A DNA stretch of 23,955 nucleotides from contig CAZIAB010000008.1 in assembly GCA_964537525.1 (NCBI GenBank), forward strand, positions 1 to 23,955. Reading direction: 5' to 3'. A program made the translations under genes and the position numbers. This DNA comes from CAYMDJ01 sp964537525. Lineage in GTDB: Archaea > Aenigmatarchaeota > Aenigmatarchaeia > QMZP01. The notes under the pieces were generated by a model that saw nothing but the letters and a program-made list of their open reading frames with translations, ran no database searches and was not told the DNA's origin. Below, one piece after another: positions 1-6,335 of this stretch; within the stretch, counting starts at the first letter, position 1; every line of letters starts with the position of its first letter.

Positions 1-15
1 CAGCACACAGTTAAC

Positions 16-24
16 TTTATAAAT
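16..24 (+). promoter_or_regulatory. TATA box of the first transcript
   Basis: TTTATAAAT is a good archaeal TATA element. By the usual 25-30 nt spacing it would start transcription near 45-50. No plausible protein start follows, so it probably drives a non-coding RNA. Confidence 0.5.
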
Positions 25-47
25 ACTATTTGTAACTATCTTATAGT

Positions 48-265
48 GACAATTAGCTCTGTATTGGAGGGCAATCATCATATTCACACACGTTGTAAAC
101 GCAATTCCTTAGGGAATTGAAATTACTCATCGAAATCGGAGTTTAATTGGTCCGGTGCCCATTTGGAGGCTCTTTTTGGGGCTTCCTTCGGGGGGACTGG
201 GTGCCGTGGTTAGTTAATCCGCTTACTTTTGGGGATGTCATTGAAAAACACATCCCCTTTTTTTT
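48..265 (+). ncRNA. candidate structured non-coding RNA
   Basis: About 220 nt between a TATA box and a hairpin plus T-run contain no credible ORF but three clear stems. Positions 102-108 pair with 113-119 (CAATTCC/GGAATTG, loop TTAG). Positions 153-161 pair with 198-206 over 9 bp including two G-U pairs. Nested inside, 165-173 pair with 178-186 over 9 bp, also using G-U pairs. The G-U-rich stems point to an RNA rather than a DNA palindrome. I see none of the motifs I would expect of RNase P RNA or SRP RNA and cannot assign a family. The 5' end is inferred from the TATA position only. Confidence 0.4.
231..265 (+). terminator. hairpin plus T-run terminator
   Basis: GGGGATGT (231-238) pairs perfectly with ACATCCCC (250-257) and is followed by eight T residues (258-265). 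Archaeal termination mainly needs the T-run; the stem makes this a convincing transcript end for the RNA upstream. Confidence 0.6.
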
Positions 266-302
266 ATTGTCAATTTAGCGGGATGTATGGGGCCTCCGAA
301 AG

Positions 303-311
303 GTTTAAATA
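303..311 (+). promoter_or_regulatory. TATA box of the 5S rRNA gene
   Basis: The sequence around TTTAAATA lies about 25-28 nt before the predicted 5S 5' end, with an A/G-rich BRE-like stretch (CGAAAGG) directly in front. It shows that 5S is transcribed on its own here rather than as the tail of a 16S-23S operon. Confidence 0.65.
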
Positions 312-333
312 TTCCACGCTCAACTATATACCA

Positions 334-445
334 ATAGCGGCCAAAGTGGGGGTGTATACCCGTACCCATTTCGAACACGGAAGTCAAGCCCTCCTACGGT
401 CTGGGTTGTACTCATCTCGATGGGGAAGCCCAGATCGCTGCTTAA
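334..445 (+). rRNA. rrf: 5S ribosomal RNA
   Basis: The sequence contains the 5S loop B/C signature CCCATTTCGAACACGGAAG followed by TCAAGCC. The terminal helix closes between AGCGGC (336-341) and GCTGCT (437-442), and the domain with arms CTGGG/CCCAG is visible at about 405-433. The length of roughly 110 nt is slightly short for an archaeal 5S, so the ends may extend a few bases. A T-rich tract from 451 probably ends the transcript. No 16S, 23S or tRNA gene adjoins it in the window. Confidence 0.9.
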
Positions 446-528
446 CACCCTTTTTCTTTTCGAACCCAGCAGCAATATAATCTATCCTGGGCTCTAAAGC
501 AAAAAGCGTGTACGGAAAAAACGAATGT

Positions 529-588
529 AGATTTTGCATGTTGCTTATCAGCTTGCGACTTGCGGAAGCGTCTGTAAGCTGATTAAGC
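529..588 (+). repeat. hairpin repeat family, copy 1
   Basis: The copy opens with the family head AGATTTTGCATGTTGC and then folds: GCTT-ATCAGCTT (543-554) pairs with AAGCTGAT-(T)-AAGC (576-588, one bulged base). The inner part keeps the family landmarks GCTTGC and GTAAGC. It sits about 85 nt after 5S rRNA and 25 nt before the TATA box of the next gene. See the finding on the family for the comparison of copies. Confidence 0.75.
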
Positions 589-612
589 TTAACCAAAAAT
601 GTCGTAAAAACA

Positions 613-620
613 TTTATATA
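613..620 (+). promoter_or_regulatory. TATA box
   Basis: TTTATATA lies about 25 nt before the ATG at 642, which predicts a leaderless mRNA and decides the start codon of the following gene against the earlier in-frame ATG at 534. Confidence 0.6.
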
Positions 621-641
621 CCACTAAACAGTTACAATATT

Positions 642-1160
642 ATGGGTTATTTCGAAAAATCACAGATTGTGAAAGAAGAAATCTTATCATTACCAACGCT
701 CCTGGATACTGCAAGGGACGCATTCGATGAAAGGATAGAAGAATTTACTTCTGGTGGGACAGTTAATCTTTATCGGGTTGGCAAATTGCCTTCCGGTCTT
801 CATGTGGCCCTGAGGGCATTCAGAACAGATGTCCAGGAAGGTCGGAATCCCTTGGGATATCAGATGGAGTTAATGGAATATTATTGCCAAAACGCAGAGT
901 ATTTATCAGGACATTCATACTCCGATTGGGAGCCGGTTCCGGAATTCTGCGTCGGGGTCGTCTATGGGGAAAAGGCAGGGATTTTCACGCAGGATTTGTC
1001 TGCGGGCGGGACAGAGAAAATAGAAACTCACGCGGGCAATGATTATGTTTTAGTGGGTGCTGAAAAGAGGAAAGTTTTTGTTGATATAGATAACTTTTTT
1101 AGAGATATGCTTGATTTGGAATTGAAGTATTTCTCTGGTGACAATTTCATCGGGCTTTAG
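642..1160 (+). CDS. hypothetical protein, 172 aa
   Basis: I do not recognise this protein. The ATG at 642 is chosen because a TATA box lies about 25 nt upstream; the in-frame ATG at 534 would place the start inside the repeat copy at 529-588. The protein is soluble with no signal peptide or membrane segment. Residues 33-55 contain a glycine-containing stretch followed by VALRAF, and residues near 101-116 contain FCVGVVYGEKAGIF. This loosely recalls the N-lobe and hinge of kinase-like folds, but no catalytic HRD or DFG motif is present, so no kinase function is claimed. It converges on the minus-strand membrane-protein gene and the two coding regions overlap by 14 nt at their 3' ends. Confidence 0.6.
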   Translation: MGYFEKSQIVKEEILSLPTLLDTARDAFDERIEEFTSGGTVNLYRVGKLPSGLHVALRAFRTDVQEGRNPLGYQMELMEYYCQNAEYLSGHSYSDWEPVPEFCVGVVYGEKAGIFTQDLSAGGTEKIETHAGNDYVLVGAEKRKVFVDIDNFFRDMLDLELKYFSGDNFIGL

Positions 1161-1674
1161 AGGCCTTCTTCTTGGCTGGTTTCGGCTTCACGGCTTCTTT
1201 TTTCTTAATGGATGCTTTCCAAGATTTTGCTTGTTGCTTCCCGGCTTGCGACTTAATTGGTTTAACCGGGCCTTTGGCGTCCGTAAGCCGGGCTTCCTTT
1301 TGAGGGGTTTTTGAAGTGGGTTTTGAGGTGGAGCTGACAGCGCTGCCGAACTTGCGGATTGCGATTGCTATGCCCCAGATGAAGTTCGCCGCGATGCTGT
1401 GGAACATGTCAGTCGTCTGGAAGACCCACCCCGAATCGTCTGTGGCGTAGAACGAGAAGATGAGGATTCCTGCGGCATGGACGAGCGCGAATATGAGAAG
1501 GGAAGCGCCTATCATCATGAATGCGCCCCTCCCCTGGTTGAATATCGCCGCCATCGCAACCCTGGGGCTCTTCCTGTATGCAGACCAGAGCTGGTATATG
1601 AATACCATTGAGAGCAGCGAGCCTATTACTGTCAGCGCGTTCGCGACCGCAGTTATCATGGTGACCTCATTCAC
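1147..1674 (-). CDS. membrane protein with Lys-rich cytoplasmic tail, 175 aa
   Basis: Three hydrophobic segments are visible at about residues 6-30, 50-76 and 91-110. A low-complexity tail of about 65 residues follows, rich in Lys, Ala, Pro and Ser. The function is unknown. Residues about 127-152 of the tail (including QAGKQQAK) are encoded by a copy of the hairpin repeat family on the opposite strand (1222-1300), so part of the protein derives from repeat insertion. The start codon overlaps the upstream membrane-protein gene by 8 nt, a sign of translational coupling, and GAGGTG precedes the ATG. A second in-frame ATG at 1659, preceded by GAGGT, is a possible alternative start. Confidence 0.65.
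   Translation of the reverse strand: MNEVTMITAVANALTVIGSLLSMVFIYQLWSAYRKSPRVAMAAIFNQGRGAFMMIGASLLIFALVHAAGILIFSFYATDDSGWVFQTTDMFHSIAANFIWGIAIAIRKFGSAVSSTSKPTSKTPQKEARLTDAKGPVKPIKSQAGKQQAKSWKASIKKKEAVKPKPAKKKASKAR
1222..1300 (+). repeat. hairpin repeat family, copy 2, inside a coding region
   Basis: The head AGATTTTGCTTGTTGCTT closely matches copy 1, and the stem CCCGGCTT (1240-1247) pairs with AAGCCGGG (1285-1292). The landmarks GCTTGCGACTT and GGCGTC are shared with copy 1, but the loop is enlarged by roughly 20 nt. The copy lies antisense within the Lys-rich tail of the 175-aa membrane protein and preserves its reading frame. Confidence 0.7.
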
Positions 1675-2011
1675 TCTTCCACCTCATTATACCCTCCCAC
1701 CTGAATATCAGGATAAGGAGGGCGACCAGGGATATCATCCTCGGGAGTATTATCAGAGGGAAGATGGCTTCCATCAGGAAGGGGACCTCCCCGTATATGT
1801 ATATCATTATCATCCTCGAGGCGCCTGCCATCAGGGCAAGCAGTATGACAGCGAGCAGGACCTTGAGGTCGTTCTGCAGCTTGCTGCTCTTTGGGACGAG
1901 CATCAGTATGTTCTTCTTCTCTATCATGGCAATCCTGAAGGAATAGTAGCTGATTAGAAGAGCGATGATTACGTTGAATCCGACGCCCAAGATAAATACC
2001 ATCTCGAACAT
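1667..2011 (-). CDS. small integral membrane protein, 114 aa
   Basis: Three long hydrophobic segments fall at about residues 4-24, 49-72 and 79-102, with a basic loop (IEKKN...PKSSK) between the first two. No enzymatic motif is visible and I cannot name a family. The ATG at 2011 is preferred over 2062 because a TATA box sits about 25 nt upstream on the minus strand; the longer form would run through the promoter. It forms an overlapping pair with the 175-aa membrane protein, so the two may act as a membrane complex (inference). Confidence 0.65.
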   Translation of the reverse strand: MFEMVFILGVGFNVIIALLISYYSFRIAMIEKKNILMLVPKSSKLQNDLKVLLAVILLALMAGASRMIMIYIYGEVPFLMEAIFPLIILPRMISLVALLILIFRWEGIMRWKSE

Positions 2012-2035
2012 TATTATATTATTGTGCGCGCTTTC

Positions 2036-2043
2036 TATTAAAT
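2036..2043. promoter_or_regulatory. shared bidirectional TATA box
   Basis: TATTAAAT lies in the 49-nt gap between divergent start codons at 2011 (minus) and 2061 (plus), about 28 and 22 nt from them. Read on the minus strand it is ATTTAATA, so one nearly symmetric element could serve both leaderless transcripts. No other TATA candidate for the plus gene fits within the gap. Confidence 0.5.
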
Positions 2044-2060
2044 GCGTGCGGGGTGTTGCC

Positions 2061-2909
2061 ATGGCTGTAGGGATTGTCGCGCTGGGTGATTTGCATGGGA
2101 AGTTCCCCAGGATCAGGTTCAGGGGGTTTGACTACATCCTGTCAGTCGGCGATTTCTGCCCCAACCTCTCCAGGGAGCTGATGTTCCAGGACCTGAGGAA
2201 AAGGCTTCAGGACCCTGGATATCAGGGAGAGTGGTGGGACTCCATAGGAGAGAAGGAAGCTGGGAGGAGGAACAGGGCAGAGCTGGAGAGGGGCAGGGAG
2301 GTCCTGGAGAAGGTCGCGTCGTTCGGGAAGCCTGTCATAACGGTTCCAGGCAACACAGACTTCTTTTACAGGGGCTCCAGCGTGCTGGGCAGCGGGAATT
2401 ATTACAAGAGCTTCCTCCTGAAGGGCCTCAGGAATGTTAAGGATGCGCACATGAAGGTGGTCGAGACGCCGTTCTTCACGGTGATTGGTTATGGTGGAAC
2501 CAATGGACCCGAGGTTCCCGTTGATGAGGAGAGGAACCTTTACAGCCCAAGGGAGCTCAGGGCGATGGAGAGGGACCTCAAGGAACTGGAGAAGGAGTGT
2601 GACCGTCTCTTCCGCAGGGCTGGTGGAGAGAACCCTGTTATTTTCCTGGTCCACAACGTTCCCTACGACACAAGGCTCGACAAGATAAGGGACAGGAACT
2701 CGCCCAGGTTCGGGAAGCACTTCGGCTCGGTCCTCGCCAGGAGGATGATAGAGAAGCACCAGCCCCTTGTCTGTTTGGGAGGGCACATGCACAATGGAAA
2801 GGGTGCGTGCTACATAGGCGATACCCTCTGCATCAACCTTGGGGAAGGTTCTGGTGCAAACATCTATTTTGAGATAGACGGCATGAATCTCAAGAAACTC
2901 AGGAAATAG
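2061..2909 (+). CDS. calcineurin-like metallophosphoesterase, 282 aa
   Basis: The signature order of the metallophosphoesterase superfamily is complete. GDLHG is at residues 9-13, SVGDFC near 28-33, PGNTDFF in the GNH(D/E) position near 95-101, VHN near 203, and GGHMHNG near 247. These residues normally hold two metal ions in an enzyme that hydrolyses phosphomono- or diesters; the substrate cannot be told from sequence. The long inserted segment between motifs II and III is highly charged and probably helical. The ATG at 2061 opens directly on the GDLHG strand, while the ORF upstream of it lacks similarity and crosses the promoter. The gene stands alone, divergent from the membrane-protein pair. 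Confidence 0.85.
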   Translation: MAVGIVALGDLHGKFPRIRFRGFDYILSVGDFCPNLSRELMFQDLRKRLQDPGYQGEWWDSIGEKEAGRRNRAELERGREVLEKVASFGKPVITVPGNTDFFYRGSSVLGSGNYYKSFLLKGLRNVKDAHMKVVETPFFTVIGYGGTNGPEVPVDEERNLYSPRELRAMERDLKELEKECDRLFRRAGGENPVIFLVHNVPYDTRLDKIRDRNSPRFGKHFGSVLARRMIEKHQPLVCLGGHMHNGKGACYIGDTLCINLGEGSGANIYFEIDGMNLKKLRK

Positions 2910-2911
2910 CC

Positions 2912-2919
2912 TTATAAAT
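2912..2919 (+). promoter_or_regulatory. TATA box of the isomerase gene
   Basis: TTATAAAT lies about 28 nt before the ATG at 2944. It supports a leaderless transcript and rules out the upstream TTG at 2923 as the start. Confidence 0.6.
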
Positions 2920-2943
2920 TGCTTGGATTCCATTTATTTTTGT

Positions 2944-4026
2944 ATGAACGTTAACGGGAAGCATTACAGGACCATATGGATGGAGGACGGCAAGGTCAGG
3001 ATAATAGACCAGAGGAACCTCCCCCACGAGTTCATTATTGAGAATCTGGAGACTGTGGAGGACGTGGCAAGGGCGATAAGGGATATGCACATAAGGGGGG
3101 CAGGAGCCATAGGCGCGGCAGCCGGCTTCGGGATGTACATCGCTGCGATGGAGGCCCCTGCGGAGGGGATGGATGATTACATCAGGGAGGCAGGAGAGCG
3201 CCTCAAGGCAACCAGGCCGACTGCAGTGAACCTCCGGTGGGCTGTTGAGAGGCAGCTCTCTGAAATCTCCAGGGGGAAGCCAGGGGAGAAGAGGGAGATA
3301 GCCAGAATGGTGGCGCAGGAGATAGCTGACGAGGACGCCGAATACTGCAGGAGGATAGGAGAGCACGGCCTGAGGATAATCGAGGAACTGGGCCAGAAGA
3401 AGGGAGGGCCTGTAAACATACTGACGCACTGCAATGCCGGGTGGCTGGCGTTCGTTGATTACGGGACAGCTACCGCTCCAATATACGCCGCTCACGAGAG
3501 AGGGATTCCTGTTCACGTATGGGTGGATGAGACAAGACCCAGGAACCAGGGAGCAAGGCTCACGGCGTGGGAACTGGGACAGCACGGCGTCCCGCACACG
3601 GTGATTTCTGACAATACCGGAGGTCACCTCATGCAGAACGGGATGGTGGACATGGTGATAGTGGGAAGCGACAGGACCACCTATACAGGGAACGTCGCGA
3701 ACAAGATAGGGACCTACCTGAAGGCCCTGGCCGCGAGGGACAACAACGTCCCCTTCTACGTCGCGCTCCCATCCTCGACCCTTGACTGGAGGACGAGAGG
3801 GGGGAAGGAGATTCCCATAGAGGAGAGGGGGTCAGATGAAGTCAGGTTCGCGCAGGGCATGTGCGAAGGCTCCCTTAAGAGGGTTTTGCTGACGCCCGAG
3901 AAGAGCCCGGCAGCGAACTACGCCTTTGATGTCACCCCCGCAAGGCTGGTGACAGGCCTGATAACGGAGAGGGGAATCTGCAAACCAGAGGAGAGCGAGA
4001 TACGCAGGATGTTCCCTGAGAAGTGA
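2944..4026 (+). CDS. mtnA: MtnA/R15P-isomerase-like sugar-1-phosphate isomerase, 360 aa
   Basis: This belongs to the eIF2B-related family that isomerises aldose-1-phosphates to ketose-1-phosphates: 5-methylthioribose-1-P, 5-deoxyribose-1-P or ribose-1,5-bisphosphate. Diagnostic segments are RGAGAIGAAAGFG near residues 51-63, NILTHCNAGWLA (catalytic Cys of THCN), VDETRPRNQGARLTAWEL, IVGSDRTTYTGNVANKIGTY (catalytic Asp) and PFYVALPSSTLD, all in the expected order, followed by the FDVTPARLVTGLITERG tail. The full length matches the family. MtnA versus archaeal ribose-1,5-bisphosphate isomerase cannot be separated by eye; the aldolase and dehydrogenase downstream, and no RuBisCO in the window, favour a methylthio- or deoxyribose substrate. 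It is the first gene of a probable salvage cluster, although an extra promoter precedes the next gene. Confidence 0.85.
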   Translation: MNVNGKHYRTIWMEDGKVRIIDQRNLPHEFIIENLETVEDVARAIRDMHIRGAGAIGAAAGFGMYIAAMEAPAEGMDDYIREAGERLKATRPTAVNLRWAVERQLSEISRGKPGEKREIARMVAQEIADEDAEYCRRIGEHGLRIIEELGQKKGGPVNILTHCNAGWLAFVDYGTATAPIYAAHERGIPVHVWVDETRPRNQGARLTAWELGQHGVPHTVISDNTGGHLMQNGMVDMVIVGSDRTTYTGNVANKIGTYLKALAARDNNVPFYVALPSSTLDWRTRGGKEIPIEERGSDEVRFAQGMCEGSLKRVLLTPEKSPAANYAFDVTPARLVTGLITERGICKPEESEIRRMFPEK

Positions 4027-4037
4027 GACCAGACAAC

Positions 4038-4046
4038 TTTTATATA
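4038..4046 (+). promoter_or_regulatory. TATA box inside the salvage cluster
   Basis: TTTTATATA lies about 26 nt before the ATG at 4068. It suggests that the small Cys protein, aldolase and dehydrogenase can be transcribed separately from the isomerase. Confidence 0.55.
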
Positions 4047-4067
4047 GCTTATTCCGACTCTATAACT

Positions 4068-4298
4068 ATGCCTGTTGAGGGGTTTGTGGAATACAGGAGG
4101 AGGGAGTACTGCAAGGACGTACAGTGCCCTGTCCAGGTGATAATGGAGTCGAAGGGCGAGGGTTCTGATGAGTTTGAGAAGCTCAGGGCAATATGCAAGC
4201 AGGCGTGCCTCCATACCACCCATGAATTCCACAAGTGGCTCATTGACAGAGGATATCTGGTGGTGAAGCCAAAAACCGAAGGCGAAGAGGAGGAATGA
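4068..4298 (+). CDS. small four-Cys protein, 76 aa
   Basis: The protein has two Cys pairs, CKDVQC (residues 14-19) and CKQAC (near 45-49), followed by HTTHEFHKWLIDRGYLVVKP and an acidic tail. Four Cys plus clustered His suggest a metal or iron-sulfur site, but I do not recognise the family. The start at 4068 is set by the TATA box; the ORF upstream overlaps the promoter. It abuts the aldolase gene, whose ORF can begin in an ATGA overlap with its stop, so the two are likely translated together. A role as an accessory to the aldolase or dehydrogenase is only inferred from position. Confidence 0.7.
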   Translation: MPVEGFVEYRRREYCKDVQCPVQVIMESKGEGSDEFEKLRAICKQACLHTTHEFHKWLIDRGYLVVKPKTEGEEEE

Positions 4299-4300
4299 CG

Positions 4301-5089
4301 ATGAACTGGGGAATGAGGAACAGGATGTCGAGGATATTCAATCCCAAGACAAAGAGTTGCGTGATGCTGGCGGTTGACCACGGATACTTCCAGGGCCCCA
4401 CGACAGGGCTCAGGAATCTGGGGAAGGCAGTCGACCCGCTGCTCCCTTACGCGGACGCGCTGATGATAGCGAGAGGTGGTTTGAGGAACTGGATAACCCA
4501 TGACATGGACAAGCCTATTGTTCTGAGGGTTTCCGGGGGGCAGAGCGTGCTCAAGGAGATATCCAACGAGGTGATAACCACGTCCATAGATTCCGCGATT
4601 AGGCTCAATGCCTCTGCCGTGACCTGCTCTGTCTTTGTCGGCAGCGAGCACGAGAAGGAGACCATCCACAACCTCGCGAAGCTCGTGAACGAGGCCGAGA
4701 AGTACGGAATCCCTGTCCTTGCCGTTACCGCAGTGGGAAGGGACATGGTCAGGGATGCCAGGTACCTGGGACTAGCCTCGAGGATATGCGTGGAGACGGG
4801 TGCGCACATGATAAAGACCTACTACTGCGACGGCTTCGAGGAGGTCGTGGAGGCGTGCGGGAACGCGCCTGTCGTGATAGCAGGGGGGAAGAAGATTCCC
4901 GAGAGGGAGGCCCTCCAGATGGCATACGATGCGGTCTCCAAGGGGGCGTCAGGGGTTGACATGGGCAGAAATATATTCCAGAGCGACTCGCCTGTCAGCA
5001 TGATAAAGGCCGTGAGAGGGATAGTCCACGACAAGATATCGGTGGATGAGGCCTACAAAATCTATGAGCAGGGTAAGAAGGCCAAATGA
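4301..5089 (+). CDS. LsrF/DhnA-family class I aldolase, 262 aa
   Basis: This is a TIM-barrel aldolase/thiolase of the DeoC/LacD/FbaB superfamily, very like bacterial LsrF. MNWGMRNRMSRIFNPKT, MLAVDHGYFQGPTTGL, KTYYCDGFEEVV, VVIAGGKKIPEREALQMA and SGVDMGRNIFQSDSP read almost like the E. coli protein. The Lys in IKTYY is in the Schiff-base position. E. coli LsrF is a thiolase in autoinducer-2 breakdown, but no lsr transporter or kinase is present. With the MtnA-like isomerase and alcohol dehydrogenase around it, cleavage of a 5-substituted ribulose-1-phosphate to DHAP and an aldehyde is the better guess. Start: GGAGG lies 7 nt before the ATG at 4301; the ATG at 4295 overlaps the upstream stop and gives 264 aa. 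Confidence 0.85.
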   Translation: MNWGMRNRMSRIFNPKTKSCVMLAVDHGYFQGPTTGLRNLGKAVDPLLPYADALMIARGGLRNWITHDMDKPIVLRVSGGQSVLKEISNEVITTSIDSAIRLNASAVTCSVFVGSEHEKETIHNLAKLVNEAEKYGIPVLAVTAVGRDMVRDARYLGLASRICVETGAHMIKTYYCDGFEEVVEACGNAPVVIAGGKKIPEREALQMAYDAVSKGASGVDMGRNIFQSDSPVSMIKAVRGIVHDKISVDEAYKIYEQGKKAK

Positions 5090-5104
5090 ACGGGGTGATG
5101 CGAC

Positions 5105-6097
5105 GTGAAGGTGGCTGTCTATTACAGGAACAGCGATGTCAGGATAGAGGAAAGGCCGAAGCCCGTCCTTAACGATGGCGAGATTCTCGTGAAGATGAAG
5201 GCGTCCGGCATCTGCGGGACCGACCTCATGGAATGGTACAGGATAAAGAAGGCCCCGAGGGTCCTGGGCCACGAGATGGTCGGGGATATCGTGGAATCCA
5301 AATCCAGCAATTTTTCCGCGGGGCAGAGAGTCTTCGTGAGCCACCACGTCCCGTGCAATGAATGCAAGTACTGCAGGGAGGGCAACCAAACCGCGTGCGA
5401 AACCCTCCACAAGGGGAATTACGAGCCAGGAGGGTTCAGCGAATATGTCAGGGTCCCCAAGGTGAACGTGGAGAAAGGGACGTATGTTCTTCCGGACAAG
5501 GTATCCTATGAGGAGGGGGTGATGATTGAGCCACTTGCCTGCGCCGTGAGGGCGCAGAGGGTGATAGGAGTGAAGGAGGGGCAGACCGTCCTTGTTTTGG
5601 GTTCGGGCGTCTCAGGGCTCCTCAACATAGCCGTCGCCAAGCTCAAGGGGGCGAGGGTAATCGCAACCGACATAAATGAATACAGGCTGGGGAAGGCGAA
5701 GGAGTTCGGCGCTGACGAGGCAGTGGACGCGAGGAAGCTTACTGATACCAAGGCGGACAGGGTCATGGTCTGCACAGGAGCGATGCAGGCATTCGAACAG
5801 GCCTTCAGGTCCATTGAAAGGAAAGGGACAGTGATGTTCTTCGCAATCCCTGACAGGGACATAACCATGCCAACAACAGACTTCTGGAGAAACGAGCTGA
5901 GTTTCGTTTCAAGCTACGGCGCCGCCCCCGCTGACCTGGAGGAATCCCTCCAGATGATAAGCTCGGGGAAGGTCAACGTCAAGGGGATGGTCACAGACAG
6001 GTTCCCCCTCAGCCAGATACAGAAGGGCTTTGACGTCGCAGGAAAAGCGCAGGAATCCCTGAAGGTGGTAATCACAGAGGAGAAGAATCAGAGTTAA
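5105..6097 (+). CDS. zinc-dependent medium-chain alcohol dehydrogenase, 330 aa
   Basis: This is a typical MDR enzyme of the threonine/sorbitol/butanediol dehydrogenase type. Catalytic-zinc ligands are in GICGTDL (near residue 37) and GHEMVGD (near 57). The four structural-zinc Cys are in CNECKYCREGNQTAC (near 82-96). The GSGVSG dinucleotide loop lies near 165, followed by VIATDI, whose acidic residue at the end of the second Rossmann strand suggests NAD(H) preference. The start is GTG, placed 5 nt after a GGTGAT ribosome binding site. It follows the aldolase by 15 nt, so co-transcription is very likely. In the proposed pathway it would reduce or oxidise the aldehyde released by the aldolase. 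Confidence 0.85.
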   Translation: MKVAVYYRNSDVRIEERPKPVLNDGEILVKMKASGICGTDLMEWYRIKKAPRVLGHEMVGDIVESKSSNFSAGQRVFVSHHVPCNECKYCREGNQTACETLHKGNYEPGGFSEYVRVPKVNVEKGTYVLPDKVSYEEGVMIEPLACAVRAQRVIGVKEGQTVLVLGSGVSGLLNIAVAKLKGARVIATDINEYRLGKAKEFGADEAVDARKLTDTKADRVMVCTGAMQAFEQAFRSIERKGTVMFFAIPDRDITMPTTDFWRNELSFVSSYGAAPADLEESLQMISSGKVNVKGMVTDRFPLSQIQKGFDVAGKAQESLKVVITEEKNQS

Positions 6098-6098
6098 G

Positions 6099-6107
6099 CT
6101 TATAAAG
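6099..6107 (+). promoter_or_regulatory. TATA box of tRNA-Asp
   Basis: CTTATAAAG lies about 35 nt before the mature 5' end at 6140, giving a short 5' leader. It begins just after the stop codon of the dehydrogenase gene. Confidence 0.6.
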
Positions 6108-6150
6108 AGGGGATTTCAATAGAAAAGCTGTTAGACCGCGCCCAGGTAGT

Positions 6151-6180
6151 GGGCGGCGAGAAATTCGCTGCCCGCCTAAT
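6151..6180 (+). other. tRNA-Asp intron 1 (D-stem)
   Basis: This 30-nt insert lies between GT and GT of the D-stem GTGT, near tRNA position 11/12. It folds as GGGCGGCGA pairing with TCGCTGCCC (9 bp, one G-U) around a short GAAAT loop. Exact splice points are uncertain by about 2 nt because GT is duplicated at both edges. Confidence 0.75.
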
Positions 6181-6192
6181 GTAGCGGCCTAA

Positions 6193-6222
6193 TTGCGCCA
6201 AAGAGATTTGGTGCAAGGCTAA
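6193..6222 (+). other. tRNA-Asp intron 2 (D-loop)
   Basis: This 30-nt insert starts with TTGCGCC, which pairs with GGTGCAA across a loop. CTAA occurs on both sides (6189-6192 and 6219-6222), so the true boundaries can slide by up to 4 nt without changing the mature tRNA. Confidence 0.75.
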
Positions 6223-6259
6223 GCATATGAGACTGTCACTCTCATGACCCGGGTTCAAA

Positions 6260-6335
6260 AGAACCCTTTTGCCCAAGCAAGCGTGCAAAAGCGTTCGCGG
6301 AAACACAGCTTCCGCCGAACGGAAGGTTTTGGGAA
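6260..6335 (+). other. tRNA-Asp intron 3 (T-loop)
   Basis: This 76-nt insert lies near position 59/60. Its ends pair as AGAACC (6260-6265) with GGTTTT (6325-6330), a relaxed bulge-helix-bulge. Its centre holds a longer hairpin built from CGTTCG/CGAACG and CGGAA/TTCCG. Because AAA and AAT flank the junctions, the boundary may shift by 1-2 nt. Confidence 0.8.

Noticed and set aside
95..125. A CRISPR-like repeat around CAATTCC-TTAG-GGAATTG, ending TTGAAA
   Set aside because: Only one unit is visible and no second copy occurs at a spacer distance on either side; it is better explained as one stem of the candidate RNA.
229..480. An ORF of 83 codons across the terminator and 5S rRNA
   Set aside because: It overlaps a clear 5S rRNA gene and has no ribosome binding site or protein-like composition.
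2142..2933. A minus-strand ORF of 263 codons opposite the metallophosphoesterase
   Set aside because: The plus-strand gene has complete catalytic motifs; the antisense frame has none.
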